Shown: in pieces, positions 33,836-44,245 of the stretch
Position numbering within the stretch: position 1 is the stretch's first letter
Layout: each line of letters starts with the position of its first letter
NCBI RefSeq assembly: GCF_002305875.1
Contig: NZ_CP022098.1
Coordinates: 8,556,001-8,620,000, forward strand
DNA from: Cystobacter fuscus
Lineage (GTDB): Bacteria > Myxococcota > Myxococcia > Myxococcales > Myxococcaceae
DNA: 64,000 bases
Reading direction: 5' to 3'
The notes under the pieces: model-generated
What the model saw: only the letters and a program-made list of their open reading frames with translations
Database searches by the model: none
What the model was told of the DNA's origin: nothing
Program-made: the position numbers and the translations under genes

Positions 33836-35200
33836 ATGCTGAAGCTGCCCATCTACATGGACAACCACGCCACCACGCCGATGGATCCGCGCGTGCTGGA
33901 GGCGATGCTGCCCTACCTGCGCGAGGACTTCGGCAATGCCGCGTCGCGCAACCACGCCTTTGGTTGGAAGGCGGAGGCGGCGGTGGAGGAGGCGCGCAAG
34001 CAGGTGGCGGCGCTCATCGGCGCGTCCGACAAGGAGATCGTCTTCACCTCGGGCGCCACCGAGTCGGACAACCTCGCCATCAAGGGCGTGGTCGAGTTCT
34101 ACAAGGAGAAGGGTGATCACATCATCACCCTGAAGACCGAGCACAAGGCGGTGCTCGACACCTGCAAGCGCCTGGAGCGCGTGCGCCAGGAGCGGCTGGA
34201 CGAGCTCAAGACGCTGCGGCTCATGCAGCTCACGGGCGCGCCGGTGAGCCGCGACGAGCTGGCCACGCTCGCCATCAAGCACGACCTGGACAACGACGCG
34301 GTGTACCGCCAGTGGGCGGAGCTGCCCACGGGCGGCGCGCGCGTGACGTACCTGGACGTGGAGAAGGACGGGCGGGTCGACCTCAAGAAGCTCGAGGCGG
34401 CCATGACGGACAAGACCATCCTGGTGTCCATCATGCTCGCCAACAACGAGATCGGCACCGTGCAGCCCATCGCGGAGATTGGCCGGCTGTGCCGCGCCCG
34501 GGGCATCCTGTTCCACTGCGACGCGGTGCAGGGCATCGGCAAGGTGCCCTTCCACGTCGAGGAGATGCAGGTGGACCTGGTCTCCATCTCCGCGCACAAG
34601 ATGTATGGCCCCAAGGGCGTGGGCGCGCTCTACGTGCGCCGCAAGCCGCGCGTGCGCATCGCGCCGCTCATCGACGGTGGCGGCCATGAGCGCGGCATGC
34701 GCTCGGGCACGCTGAACGTGGCGTCCATCGTGGGCTTTGGCCACGCGGCGAGGATCGCCCGCGAGGAGATGGCCGACGAGGCCGTGCGCCTCACGCGCCT
34801 GCGCGAGCGGCTGCGCAAGGGCATCGTCGAGCAGCTGGACATGGTGACGGTGAACGGCTCGCAGGAGCACCGGCTGCCGGGCAACCTCAACATCTCCTTC
34901 GCCTACGTGGAGGGCGAGGCGCTGATGATGGCCATCAAGGACGTGGCGGTGTCCTCGGGCTCGGCGTGCACGTCGGCCTCGCTGGAGCCCTCCTACGTGC
35001 TGCGCGCCTGCGGCGTGGAGGAGGAGCTGGCGCACAGCTCCATCCGCTTCGGCCTCGGCCGCTTCAACACCGAGGAGGAGGTCGACTTCGTCATCAAGCT
35101 CATGGTGGACAAGGTGAACCGTCTGCGCGAGATGAGCCCGCTGTACGAGATGGCCAAGGAAGGCATCGACCTCAAGAGCATCGAGTGGACGGCGCACTAG
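33836..35200 (+). CDS. iscS: Cysteine desulfurase IscS
   Basis: A 454-residue PLP enzyme that takes sulfur from cysteine for Fe-S cluster assembly. The N-terminus [20 protein letters not shown] is diagnostic. [20 protein letters not shown] holds the PLP-binding Lys, and [19 protein letters not shown] holds the active-site Cys. Typical IscS has about 400 residues. Here an extra stretch of about 50 residues (115-167, [18 protein letters not shown] onward) is inserted after [12 protein letters not shown], where E. coli IscS goes straight to the next strand. First gene of iscS-iscU-iscA-hscB-hscA-fdx. Confidence 0.95.
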   Translation: MLKLPIYMDNHATTPMDPRVLEAMLPYLREDFGNAASRNHAFGWKAEAAVEEARKQVAALIGASDKEIVFTSGATESDNLAIKGVVEFYKEKGDHIITLKTEHKAVLDTCKRLERVRQERLDELKTLRLMQLTGAPVSRDELATLAIKHDLDNDAVYRQWAELPTGGARVTYLDVEKDGRVDLKKLEAAMTDKTILVSIMLANNEIGTVQPIAEIGRLCRARGILFHCDAVQGIGKVPFHVEEMQVDLVSISAHKMYGPKGVGALYVRRKPRVRIAPLIDGGGHERGMRSGTLNVASIVGFGHAARIAREEMADEAVRLTRLRERLRKGIVEQLDMVTVNGSQEHRLPGNLNISFAYVEGEALMMAIKDVAVSSGSACTSASLEPSYVLRACGVEEELAHSSIRFGLGRFNTEEEVDFVIKLMVDKVNRLREMSPLYEMAKEGIDLKSIEWTAH

Positions 35201-35239
35201 GCGCGTCTCCCCTCCCACCCCATTCCCCCCGGAGTTCCC

Positions 35240-35641
35240 ATGGCCTACAGCGACAAAGTCATCGACCACTACGAGAACCCCCGCAACGTCGGCACGCTCG
35301 ACAAGGCGGACCCCAACGTCGGCACCGGCCTGGTGGGGGCGCCCGCGTGCGGCGACGTGATGCGCCTGCAGCTGAAGATCACCGACGAGGGCATCATCGA
35401 GGACGCCCGCTTCAAGACGTTCGGGTGTGGCTCGGCCATCGCCTCCAGCTCCCTGGTGAGCGAGTGGGTGAAGGGCAAGACGGTGGACGAGGCGCTGACC
35501 ATCTCCAACAAGGACGTGGCGCGCGAGCTGGCGCTGCCGCCGGTGAAGATCCACTGCTCGGTGCTGGCCGAGGACGCCATCAAGGCCGCCATCGACGACT
35601 TCAAGAAGAAGCGCGAGGCGCGCCGGCAGCAGCTGGCCTGA
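35240..35641 (+). CDS. iscU: Fe-S cluster scaffold protein IscU
   Basis: A 133-residue protein starting MAYSDKVIDHYENPRNVG. The three cluster ligands are present: C37 with D39 in APACGD, C63 in KTFGCGSA, and C106 in KIHCSV. The LPPVK motif recognised by the HscA chaperone is intact (residues 99-103). IscU receives sulfur from IscS and builds [2Fe-2S] clusters that HscA/HscB help release. It follows iscS by 39 bp. Confidence 0.96.
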   Translation: MAYSDKVIDHYENPRNVGTLDKADPNVGTGLVGAPACGDVMRLQLKITDEGIIEDARFKTFGCGSAIASSSLVSEWVKGKTVDEALTISNKDVARELALPPVKIHCSVLAEDAIKAAIDDFKKKREARRQQLA

Positions 35642-35677
35642 GCGCGGATAACCGAAAGAGCAGTCAGGAGGCGCGTG

Positions 35678-36073
35678 ATGAACGAGCAGGCGACAGAGCA
35701 GACGGGCCAGAAGACGGCGCCTGTGACCCCGGCCGCCAAACCGGCACGGGGCATCACGCTGCATGACAGCGCGGTGGAACAGTTGCGCAAGTTGCTCGCG
35801 GAGCGGCAGACGCCCGAAGCGGGGCTGCGCCTCGCGGTGCGTGGCGGCGGGTGCTCGGGGCTGGCGTACGTGATGGAGTGGGCGGAGAAGCCACGCGAGA
35901 AGGACAAGATCTTCGAGCGCGAGGGCGTGCGGGTCTTCGTGGACCCCAAGAGCTACCTGTACCTCATCGGCACGGAGATCGTGTACGAGTCCACGCTGAT
36001 GGCCTCCGGGTTCAAGCTCAACAACCCGAACGTGAAGGGCTCGTGTGGTTGCGGAGAGAGCTTCTCCGTCTGA
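35678..36073 (+). CDS. iscA: A-type Fe-S carrier IscA
   Basis: About 131 residues; ATG 35678 is chosen because AGGAGG precedes it (a GTG three bases upstream is possible). The A-type carrier signature is complete: RGGGCSGLAYVMEW with the first Cys, and C-terminal NPNVKGSCGCGESFSV with the Cys-x-Cys pair. The first 20 residues (EQATEQTGQKTAPVTPAA) form an extra low-complexity tail. It passes clusters to target apoproteins. Third gene of the isc operon. Confidence 0.94.
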   Translation: MNEQATEQTGQKTAPVTPAAKPARGITLHDSAVEQLRKLLAERQTPEAGLRLAVRGGGCSGLAYVMEWAEKPREKDKIFEREGVRVFVDPKSYLYLIGTEIVYESTLMASGFKLNNPNVKGSCGCGESFSV

Positions 36074-36161
36074 CGCACGCGACACCCACCACGCAATCCT
36101 GGGGGCCCGGCCGCCAATCGCCGGGCCCTCGTCGTTTCTTTCCGTCGAGAGGAAACACCCG

Positions 36162-36787
36162 GTGAAGTGCTGGAACTGTGACAAGGAGTCGGGGGGCAGC
36201 CCGTTCTGCGGCGCCTGCGGGAAGATCGCGGGCCGGATCGCCGGCACCACCCACTTCGCCGTCTTCGGCCTGCCCCCGAGCCCGGACGTGGAGCTGGCCG
36301 CCCTGGAGCGGCAGTACCGGGAGCTGTCCCTGCGGCTGCACCCGGACCGCTTCGCCCAGGCCGAGGCGCGTGAGCGCCGGCTGTCGCTGGAGCAGACCAC
36401 CGCGCTCAACGAGGCCTACAAGACGCTCAAGGACGCCACCCGGCGCGCCTTCTACCTGCTCTCGCTCCACGGGGTGGACCTGGACCGCGAGGACTCCGCC
36501 GCCCAGAAGAACATGCCCCTCGAATTCCTCGAGGAGGTGATGGAGCTGCGCGAGGCGCTCGACGGGGCCATGGAGGCGAAGGATCAGGCGCGCGTCCAGG
36601 CGATGGCCCGGGACGTGGAGACGAGGCGCTCGGCGGCCCTCCAGGAGGCGGTGGAGGCGTTGCGCGTGCTCGAGAAGGGGCCCGCGGACGAGGCGGTACT
36701 GAAAAAGGCGTCGCACGCGCTGGGACGGGTGCGGTACTTCACGCGCTTCCTCGAGCAGGTGGACGCGTTCGAGGAGGAGATGCTGGC

Positions 36788-36791
<4 letters not shown>
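36162..36791 (+). CDS. hscB: Co-chaperone HscB with N-terminal zinc-binding module
   Basis: A 209-residue J-domain protein from GTG 36162 behind GAGAGGA. Residues 3-19 hold two CxxC pairs (CWNC and CGAC), an extra zinc-like module known from human HSC20 and some bacteria but absent in E. coli HscB. The J domain follows, with [15 protein letters not shown] carrying the HPD that stimulates HscA. The C-terminal three-helix domain binds IscU ([17 protein letters not shown]). It overlaps hscA by 4 bp. Confidence 0.93.
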
Positions 36792-38632
<1,841 letters not shown>

Positions 38633-38633
38633 C

Positions 38634-39011
38634 GTGCCCAAGGTCCACTTCAAGAGCCCCCTGGACGACGTCACCGTGGAGGTGTCGCCGGGAACCACGC
38701 TGCTGGACGCCGCCGAGAAGGCCGGCGCCCAGGTCGGCCACTCCTGCGGCGGCGTCTGCGCCTGCTCCACCTGCCACGTCTGGGTGCGCAAGGGTCTCGA
38801 GTCGCTCTCCGAGCAGCGGGACGAGGAGATGGACCGGCTGGACATGGGGTTCGACGTGCGCCCCTACTCCCGCCTGTCCTGCCAGAGCGAGGTCGGCCAG
38901 GCGGACGTGCACGTGGAGATCACCGAGGAGTCGCTCTCGGCCTATATGGACGAGAACCCCGTCGTGCGCCGCCGCCTCGAGTCCGAGGGAAAATGGCCCC
39001 TGAAGAAGTAG
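38634..39011 (+). CDS. fdx: [2Fe-2S] ferredoxin of the isc operon
   Basis: A 125-residue adrenodoxin-type ferredoxin starting at GTG 38634, one base after the hscA stop. The cluster-binding region GHSCGGVCACSTCHVW gives C38, C44 and C47, with the fourth Cys in SRLSCQSE. C42 is an extra, non-ligand Cys like the one known in E. coli Fdx. It supplies electrons for cluster assembly on IscU. The C-terminus is about 15 residues longer than usual. Last gene of the operon; no iscX follows. Confidence 0.94.
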   Translation: MPKVHFKSPLDDVTVEVSPGTTLLDAAEKAGAQVGHSCGGVCACSTCHVWVRKGLESLSEQRDEEMDRLDMGFDVRPYSRLSCQSEVGQADVHVEITEESLSAYMDENPVVRRRLESEGKWPLKK

Positions 39012-39025
39012 GTTGAAACAACTGC

Positions 39026-39054
39026 TTGACGGGGACGGTTCAGGCATCTATACA
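39026..39054 (+). promoter_or_regulatory. Sigma-70 promoter of tRNA-Leu
   Basis: TTGACG (39026-39031) and TATACA (39049-39054) are separated by exactly 17 bases. The element lies about 60 bp upstream of the mature tRNA and after the fdx stop, so the tRNA has its own promoter. Confidence 0.7.
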
Positions 39055-39113
39055 CCGCCCCCGTCGACGCAACGCACCGCCGAGACGCCGCAGCGATGCA
39101 GCAGCAGCCACCT

Positions 39114-39197
39114 GCCCAGGTGGTGGAATTGGTAGACACACTAGATTCAGGGTCTAGCGCCTGCAAGGGCATGGAGGTTCGAGTCCTCTCCTGGGCA
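39114..39197 (+). tRNA. tRNA-Leu (CAG anticodon)
   Basis: The 84-nucleotide cloverleaf is complete. Acceptor GCCCAGG pairs with CCTGGGC, with discriminator A at 39197. The anticodon arm is CTAGA-TTCAGGG-TCTAG with anticodon CAG at 39148-39150. A long variable arm follows, typical of class II tRNAs, and the T loop is TTCGAGT. The 3' CCA is not encoded (CTG follows). It reads the CUG codon, the most common leucine codon in this GC-rich genome. Confidence 0.95.
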
Positions 39198-39203
39198 CTG
39201 AAG

Positions 39204-39240
39204 AAGGCCCCGACTGAAAAGTCGGGGCCTTTTTCTTTTT
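39204..39240 (+). terminator. Intrinsic terminator after tRNA-Leu
   Basis: AAGGCCCCGACT, loop GAAA, AGTCGGGGCCTT: a perfect 12-bp stem followed by a T-rich tract (TTTTCTTTTT). It ends the tRNA transcript and lies just before the end of the convergent membrane-protein gene. Confidence 0.95.
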
Positions 39241-39247
39241 CCGCCTC

Positions 39248-40330
39248 TCACGCGGGGCTGTGCACGGGCTCCACGGCCTCGTGGGCCATGTGGCCCGCCG
39301 CCTCGCGCGCCAGACTGCCGCCCCGGCGCAGGTCCTTGATGCGGATGCCGCGCATGCGCACGGACACGGCCCCCAGCGACACCTGGCTGAGCAGCGTGCC
39401 CAGGTGGGTGAGCGCCGCGAAGGCCGCGGCGTCCTCGGCCGAGGCCCCCAGGCTGCGCGCCGCCCAGCTCGTGACGAAGTAGTAGATGCCCATGCCCGCC
39501 GGCACGCCCGGCAGGCTCTGGCCCAGGGCAATCGCCGCCAGGACGATGGTGCCGGCGAAGAGCCCCCCGGAGATGCCCAGGCCCCTCAGGGCCAGCCCGT
39601 AGGCCAGCGCGGGCGCCAGCACGGGCCCCACGGAGAAGAACAGCGTGCGGGCCATGCCCCGGAAGCTGCGCGCGGTGCCCAGGCCCTCGGAGACGTGCCC
39701 CAGGAGGTGGCGCACCCGGGGCAGCCGGTTGCGCCGGCCCAGCGCCCGGGCCAGCGGCAGCGCGTAGTGGGCCAGCAGCACCACCAGCACCACCAGGCCC
39801 ACGCACGCCCCCACGGCGATGCGCAGCGGCCCGGAGAACTCCGCCATCTTCTCCCCGAAGGGCCCCAGGAAGGACAGGGCCACCAGCCCCATGAGCGCCG
39901 CGAACTCCAGCAGCTTGCACACCGCCACCGAGCCCAGGGCCTGGAGGAAGGGAATGCGCTGGGTGCGCGACAGGAGGAAGCAGCGGATGAACTCACCCAG
40001 CTTCCCGGGCAGCGCGTTGTGGGTGAAGGCGCCGATGGCCACCAGGTGGTAGCGCTCGCGCAGGGGCACGGGCTTGCTCAGCGTCGTCTGCCACTGCACG
40101 GCCCGCAAGGGGATGATGGAGGCGGACAGCAGGAGGAAGGGGATGAGCCAGGGCAGGTGCCCGGGCAGATCCTCGATGAAGCCCTCCAGCGAGAAGCGGG
40201 GAATGAGCAGGGGGCCCGGTCCGAAGTTCCACCGGAAGAAGGCGCTGGAGATGAGGAACACGGACAGCACCGCGCCCACCACCACCGCCAGCACCTTGAG
40301 GAACACTCGGCCCCCCGCCCTGTTCTTCAT
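39248..40330 (-). CDS. LPG-synthase transmembrane-region (UPF0104/flippase-like) protein
   Basis: A 360-residue membrane protein with about eight hydrophobic segments. SIIPLRAVQWQTTLSK, AIGAFTHNALPGKLGEFIRC and LAAIALGQSLPGVPAGMGIY match the transmembrane domain of lysylphosphatidylglycerol synthetases, here alone and without the catalytic domain. Such free-standing proteins are thought to move or handle lipids. Its ATG overlaps the stop of the upstream phosphatase-superfamily gene (ATGA), so the two are translationally coupled and probably share a lipid-linked task. Confidence 0.8.
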   Translation of the reverse strand: MKNRAGGRVFLKVLAVVVGAVLSVFLISSAFFRWNFGPGPLLIPRFSLEGFIEDLPGHLPWLIPFLLLSASIIPLRAVQWQTTLSKPVPLRERYHLVAIGAFTHNALPGKLGEFIRCFLLSRTQRIPFLQALGSVAVCKLLEFAALMGLVALSFLGPFGEKMAEFSGPLRIAVGACVGLVVLVVLLAHYALPLARALGRRNRLPRVRHLLGHVSEGLGTARSFRGMARTLFFSVGPVLAPALAYGLALRGLGISGGLFAGTIVLAAIALGQSLPGVPAGMGIYYFVTSWAARSLGASAEDAAAFAALTHLGTLLSQVSLGAVSVRMRGIRIKDLRRGGSLAREAAGHMAHEAVEPVHSPA

Positions 40331-41913
40331 GACGCCGCGACCTCCACCAGCGCTCGGCGCCCCTCGCGGTAGACGCTCGACAGCCGATCATGCAGTTGGG
40401 TGCAGTGGCTCATCGCGGACAGGTCCACCGGCAGCTCGCGCGGCCAGCAGATGACGCTGTTGGTCTCCGTGCGCGTCAGCCCCCCGTGCGAGCCGAACTC
40501 CCAGGCGAAGCCCACCGTGCCGCCCTTGGAGACCGCCTGGCCGAAGAGCACCAGATCGCCCGCGGTGGGCATGTGGGGCAGCTCGCGCAGGTAGTCCGCC
40601 ACCGCGCGGCGCGAGAACTCCGAGGACAGGGGCGCGCTGTCGATCTGATGCGCCTCGTATACCTGGCCCCCGATGATGGCCACCGCCTTGTCCCGGCGGC
40701 GCACCGCCACGATGCCCAGGTCCGGATGGCGCATGGCCCGGCCGAGCACCTCCGGGAAGCGCGCCACGAGCTGCGCGGCCTCCAGCGGCTCGCGCCGCCG
40801 CGTCAGGTACACGTGCGAGAAGTTGCCGGACTCGACCACCACCGGCTCCTCGGGCCCGCTCAGGGACACCTCCTCGAGGAGCGGACGGCCATCGAGCAAC
40901 GCCCGGCGCACGTCCTCGGACAGCGGCAGGGGCGCCCCCTCCAACAGGAGCTTCTCCAGGCGCTTGCCGGTGCGCCGCTCGATGGCGTCGCTGTCCACGT
41001 GGCCGTGGTCCGTGAGGAAGACGATGTCGTAGCCGGGCTCCACCGCCTTGGACACGGCGTAGAGCTCGGCGAGGTAGGAATCCACGCGCCGCAGCTCCGT
41101 GAGCGCCTGCTCCGAGCGGGGGCCGCGGCGATGAGCCACCTCGTCGTAGTTGCCATAGACGAGGTAGATGGAGGGCACGCCCCGGATCATGTCCACCATG
41201 GCCTTGGTGTGGGCGAAGCTCCACCCGAGCCGCTGCAGGAAGATCCGGCTGACGAGGTAGCCCTGCTCGTGGCGCCAGTCGCGCTGCATGCGCGCCCACC
41301 GGTACACCTCGCGGAACGAGTTCCACGCGTCCTCGCCGAACGAGCGCAGGTACGACAGGGGCTTTCGCGTGCTCCCCGTCAGCACGCCCTCGAACTCGTA
41401 CTTGAAGCTGCGCAGCATCGTCTTGTAGCTGGCCACCGTGCTCATGCACAGCCGGTTGCGCGCCTCGGCGCGGAAGAGCGCGAAGTAGGCATGGCCGCCC
41501 TCGGACAGCAGGCTCGTGCCCGAGTCGCGGCCCAGCCGCGACTCCATGGCGAGCGCGTCCGCCGGGGTGTTCATCTGCACCTTGCGCCCCAGCTCCCGAT
41601 CGAACCAGCTATAGGCCGGCAGGTTGGGATGGCGGATGCCGTAGAGCAGCCCCGCCTGGAAGAAGGGCGTGGAGGCGGGCGAGCCCCAGAACGCATCGTC
41701 CATGGCATAGGCGCCCGAGGTGACGAGCCTGGAGAAGAAGGGCATCTGTCCGGTGCGGACGGCGTTCGCCAGGTGTGCCTTGGGCACGCCATCGAGGTGG
41801 ACGATGAGCAGCTTGCGTTGACGTGAAGCGGACAAAGGGCTCATCTTCGAGCCGACTCGGCGCACGTACTCGCGGGCCCACGTCTGCAATTGCGGGTTGA
41901 TGACTTCGTTCAC
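40327..41913 (-). CDS. Alkaline-phosphatase-superfamily protein (nucleotide pyrophosphatase/phosphodiesterase-like)
   Basis: A 528-residue protein starting with GTG at 41913 (an ATG at residue 24 is an alternative). The metal-binding frame of the superfamily is visible: KLLIVHLDGVPKAHL (first Asp), a STPFFQAG region near the expected nucleophile Thr, VYGNYDEVAHRRGPRS (Asp/His), IVFLTDHGHVDSD (Asp-His), and GSHGGLTRTE. It has no signal peptide or membrane helix. It probably hydrolyses a phosphoester or phosphodiester. It is coupled by a 4-bp overlap to the flippase-like gene, which suggests a role in envelope lipid metabolism. Confidence 0.75.
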   Translation of the reverse strand: MNEVINPQLQTWAREYVRRVGSKMSPLSASRQRKLLIVHLDGVPKAHLANAVRTGQMPFFSRLVTSGAYAMDDAFWGSPASTPFFQAGLLYGIRHPNLPAYSWFDRELGRKVQMNTPADALAMESRLGRDSGTSLLSEGGHAYFALFRAEARNRLCMSTVASYKTMLRSFKYEFEGVLTGSTRKPLSYLRSFGEDAWNSFREVYRWARMQRDWRHEQGYLVSRIFLQRLGWSFAHTKAMVDMIRGVPSIYLVYGNYDEVAHRRGPRSEQALTELRRVDSYLAELYAVSKAVEPGYDIVFLTDHGHVDSDAIERRTGKRLEKLLLEGAPLPLSEDVRRALLDGRPLLEEVSLSGPEEPVVVESGNFSHVYLTRRREPLEAAQLVARFPEVLGRAMRHPDLGIVAVRRRDKAVAIIGGQVYEAHQIDSAPLSSEFSRRAVADYLRELPHMPTAGDLVLFGQAVSKGGTVGFAWEFGSHGGLTRTETNSVICWPRELPVDLSAMSHCTQLHDRLSSVYREGRRALVEVAAS

Positions 41914-42035
41914 GGTTTCGTTTCCCCTCCCCGGCCGGGAAGATGTGCACGGAGGGAGCCGCCAGCCGTGCGAACCGGGGTGTTTCGAAAGCTCCGCCGC
42001 AAAGCGGCCAGCCAGGCGGGCCGTTCGGTCGGGTC

Positions 42036-43244
42036 ATGGTCCCCATCCCCCTGGGCATGGCACCTTGGGTCGTCATGCTTCCGACCGCGCTGCTGCTGCT
42101 GACAACGCTGGCCACGACCCCTTCTTCCGCAACCGCTGCCCCCCTCGAGGCGCCCGTCCAGAAGGAGAAGGGCGCGGACGCCATCGTGGTCCCCCTGGTG
42201 AGCTACAACTCCGACCTGGGCATCACCTATGGCGGCGTGGCGGGCGCCTATCTGTACTCGCCCGGCTATGTGCCCTACCGGCATGCCATCGCCATCCAGG
42301 CGATGTTCACCAGCCGGGGACAGCAGAACCACTACCTGCGCTACGACGGGCCGCGGCTCATCGGGCCCATGCGCCTGGAGCTGCGCCTGGAGTACCGGCG
42401 CGAGCTGCTCAGCCCCTTCTACGGAGCGGGCAACGTGTCCGCGCAGGACTTCCGCGGCAACGAGAACCAGGAGCGCTTCAACTACAAGAAGGGCTCGCCC
42501 GGTGCGTGGATGCGCCTGCGCGGGCGGCCCCTCGGCGAGAGCCACCCCTTGCAGGCATACGTGGGCTACGCGTGGCGCTACACCGAGGTGTCGCCCTTCG
42601 AGGCCTCGGTGCTCAGTGAGCTCAAGCCCGTGGGCATCGAGGGCGGGCCCACCGGACAGGTGTCCGCGGGAGTGATGTGGGACACGCGCGACAACGAGTC
42701 GGACCCGGTGCGCGGCGGCGTGGAGGAGCTGAGCGTGCGCGTATCGGGCTCCGCCACGGGCAGCCGCTACCAGTACGGGGGCGTGACACTGAGCGAGAAG
42801 CGCTTCTGGCAGTTCGGCTCGAGGGTGGTGCTCGCCCAGCGGCTGACGCTGGACGCGCTGTTCGGAGAGGTGCCCTTCTTCGAGTGGGTGAACACGGGCG
42901 GCGTGAGCGTCTCGGAAGGCATTGGCGGCATGAGCAGCGTGCGCGGCATCGAGCGCAACCGGTTCGCGGGCAACGTCAAGGCGTTCTCCAACACGGAGCT
43001 GCGCGTGCGCGCCTTCGACTTCCACCTGTTCGGCGCTCCGGTCTACACGGGCGGCGTGGCCTTCGTGGACGTGGGACGCGTGTGGCACCCGGACGTGGCG
43101 GACGGCCCCTGGTGGATGGTGCATCCGGGCGTGGGCGCTGGCCTGCGCGTGGCCCGGCGCGCGGCCGTGGTGCGCTTCGACTGGGCCATGTCCCCGGAGA
43201 CGCTGCGCCACCGCGTGTACATCAACTTCGGCCACATGTTCTAG
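42036..43244 (+). CDS. BamA/TamA-type outer membrane beta-barrel without POTRA domains
   Basis: About 402 residues from ATG 42036. The N-terminus has a signal peptide (LPTALLLLTTLATTPSSATA). The rest is a surface-antigen (D15/BamA-like) barrel: FTSRGQQNHYLRYDGPRLI, SAGVMWDTRDNESDPVRGG, the conserved lid-lock type GGMSSVRGIERNRFAGN, and a final strand ending in YINFGHMF with C-terminal Phe. POTRA repeats are absent, so it is not the main assembly protein. It may export, anchor or transport something at the outer membrane. The divergent neighbour encodes the phosphatase-like enzyme. Confidence 0.8.
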   Translation: MVPIPLGMAPWVVMLPTALLLLTTLATTPSSATAAPLEAPVQKEKGADAIVVPLVSYNSDLGITYGGVAGAYLYSPGYVPYRHAIAIQAMFTSRGQQNHYLRYDGPRLIGPMRLELRLEYRRELLSPFYGAGNVSAQDFRGNENQERFNYKKGSPGAWMRLRGRPLGESHPLQAYVGYAWRYTEVSPFEASVLSELKPVGIEGGPTGQVSAGVMWDTRDNESDPVRGGVEELSVRVSGSATGSRYQYGGVTLSEKRFWQFGSRVVLAQRLTLDALFGEVPFFEWVNTGGVSVSEGIGGMSSVRGIERNRFAGNVKAFSNTELRVRAFDFHLFGAPVYTGGVAFVDVGRVWHPDVADGPWWMVHPGVGAGLRVARRAAVVRFDWAMSPETLRHRVYINFGHMF

Positions 43245-43357
43245 GCCGCGGCTCCTCCAAGCGCGGAAGAACAAGCTTCGCAACGGGAGAGAAATCACCC
43301 GGAAACATGCGGCACCGACACTGGCGAGCGTCGAATCCTCACCCCAGGAGGTAGCCC

Positions 43358-43759
43358 ATGCGTCGGTTCTTCCCTCTCCAGGCCGTGCTCACCGTGGCGG
43401 CATCGTTGGTCTCCGCGTCGGTGCTCGCACAGCCACCGCCGCATCGGCGAGGCCCGCCCCCCGAGGCCCTCCAGGCCTGCGCCGCCAAGAGCCAGGGCGC
43501 CACCTGCACCATCGACTTCCCGGATCGCCAGCTCGAGGGCACCTGCGAGTCACACCATGGAGAAACCCTCGCCTGCCGGCCGGCGCGTCCTCCCGGTCCT
43601 CCTCCCGAGGCCCTCGCCGCCTGCGCGAACCTCCAGGAGGGCGAGGCCTGCACGGTGACGTTCCACGACAGGCAGCTCCAGGGCCAGTGCCACACCGGCC
43701 CCGATCAACAGCGCGCCTGCCACCCCGAGCGCCCCCACCGGGAACACCCTCCGGAATAG
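43358..43759 (+). CDS. Small secreted protein with two Cys-containing repeats
   Basis: A 133-residue protein with a signal peptide (VLTVAASLVSASVLAQ). Two homologous modules of about 45 residues follow. Each reads PPPEALxAC, then a TCTIDFPDRQLEGTCE-like or ACTVTFHDRQLQGQCH-like segment, and ends with xACRP/xACHPERP. Each module has four Cys, probably two disulfides. It is Pro/His-rich between modules. No function is known. Its stop is 4 bp from the end of the convergent cupin gene. Confidence 0.65.
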   Translation: MRRFFPLQAVLTVAASLVSASVLAQPPPHRRGPPPEALQACAAKSQGATCTIDFPDRQLEGTCESHHGETLACRPARPPGPPPEALAACANLQEGEACTVTFHDRQLQGQCHTGPDQQRACHPERPHREHPPE

Positions 43760-43763
43760 GAGG

Positions 43764-44228
43764 CTACGGAGAGACAACGGGCGTCACGGGCTCGCCCTGG
43801 CGGAAGCGCGCCTCCGGACCCGGGCCCACGTACACCTGCACGGTGCGAAAGCGCGGCGTGCTCTCGGCCACCCGAACCGAGTGGCGCAGTCCCGCGGGGA
43901 TGTAGACGGCGTCGCCCTGACGCACGGACATCACCTGCCCCTCGACGGTCATCTCCGCCCCACCCTCCTCCACGTAGATCATCTCCACGCTGTCCGCGTG
44001 GACATGCTCGGGCACCGTGCTTCCCCCCTGGAGTTCCAACACGCCCATCGAGGCGGCACTGGCACCGGTCTCCTCGTTGAGGAGCAACAGCGCGGTGCCC
44101 TTGCCCTGGGCGATACGGAAGGTGGGGGCCCGCGCGCCGTCCACCACGTAGCGCACGGGCTGGTTGGAAGAGACGCGGGCACAGCCCACGCCCACACACA
44201 GCAGGGCCGACAGGAACACGGTGCGCAT
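43764..44228 (-). CDS. Cupin lipoprotein
   Basis: A 154-residue protein; the start at 44228 is behind GGAGG. Leader VFLSALLCVGVGCARV (lipobox VGC, Cys16). The cupin core is clear: STVPEHVHADSVEMIYVEEG has the His-x-His...Glu metal ligands of motif 1, and YIPAGLRHSVRV supplies the His of motif 2. It is anchored to a membrane and faces the periplasm or the outside. It is the last gene of a three-gene unit with two heme proteins. A sensing or oxygenase role is possible but unproven. Confidence 0.8.
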   Translation of the reverse strand: MRTVFLSALLCVGVGCARVSSNQPVRYVVDGARAPTFRIAQGKGTALLLLNEETGASAASMGVLELQGGSTVPEHVHADSVEMIYVEEGGAEMTVEGQVMSVRQGDAVYIPAGLRHSVRVAESTPRFRTVQVYVGPGPEARFRQGEPVTPVVSP

Positions 44229-44245
44229 CACGCCTCCGTCCCGAC

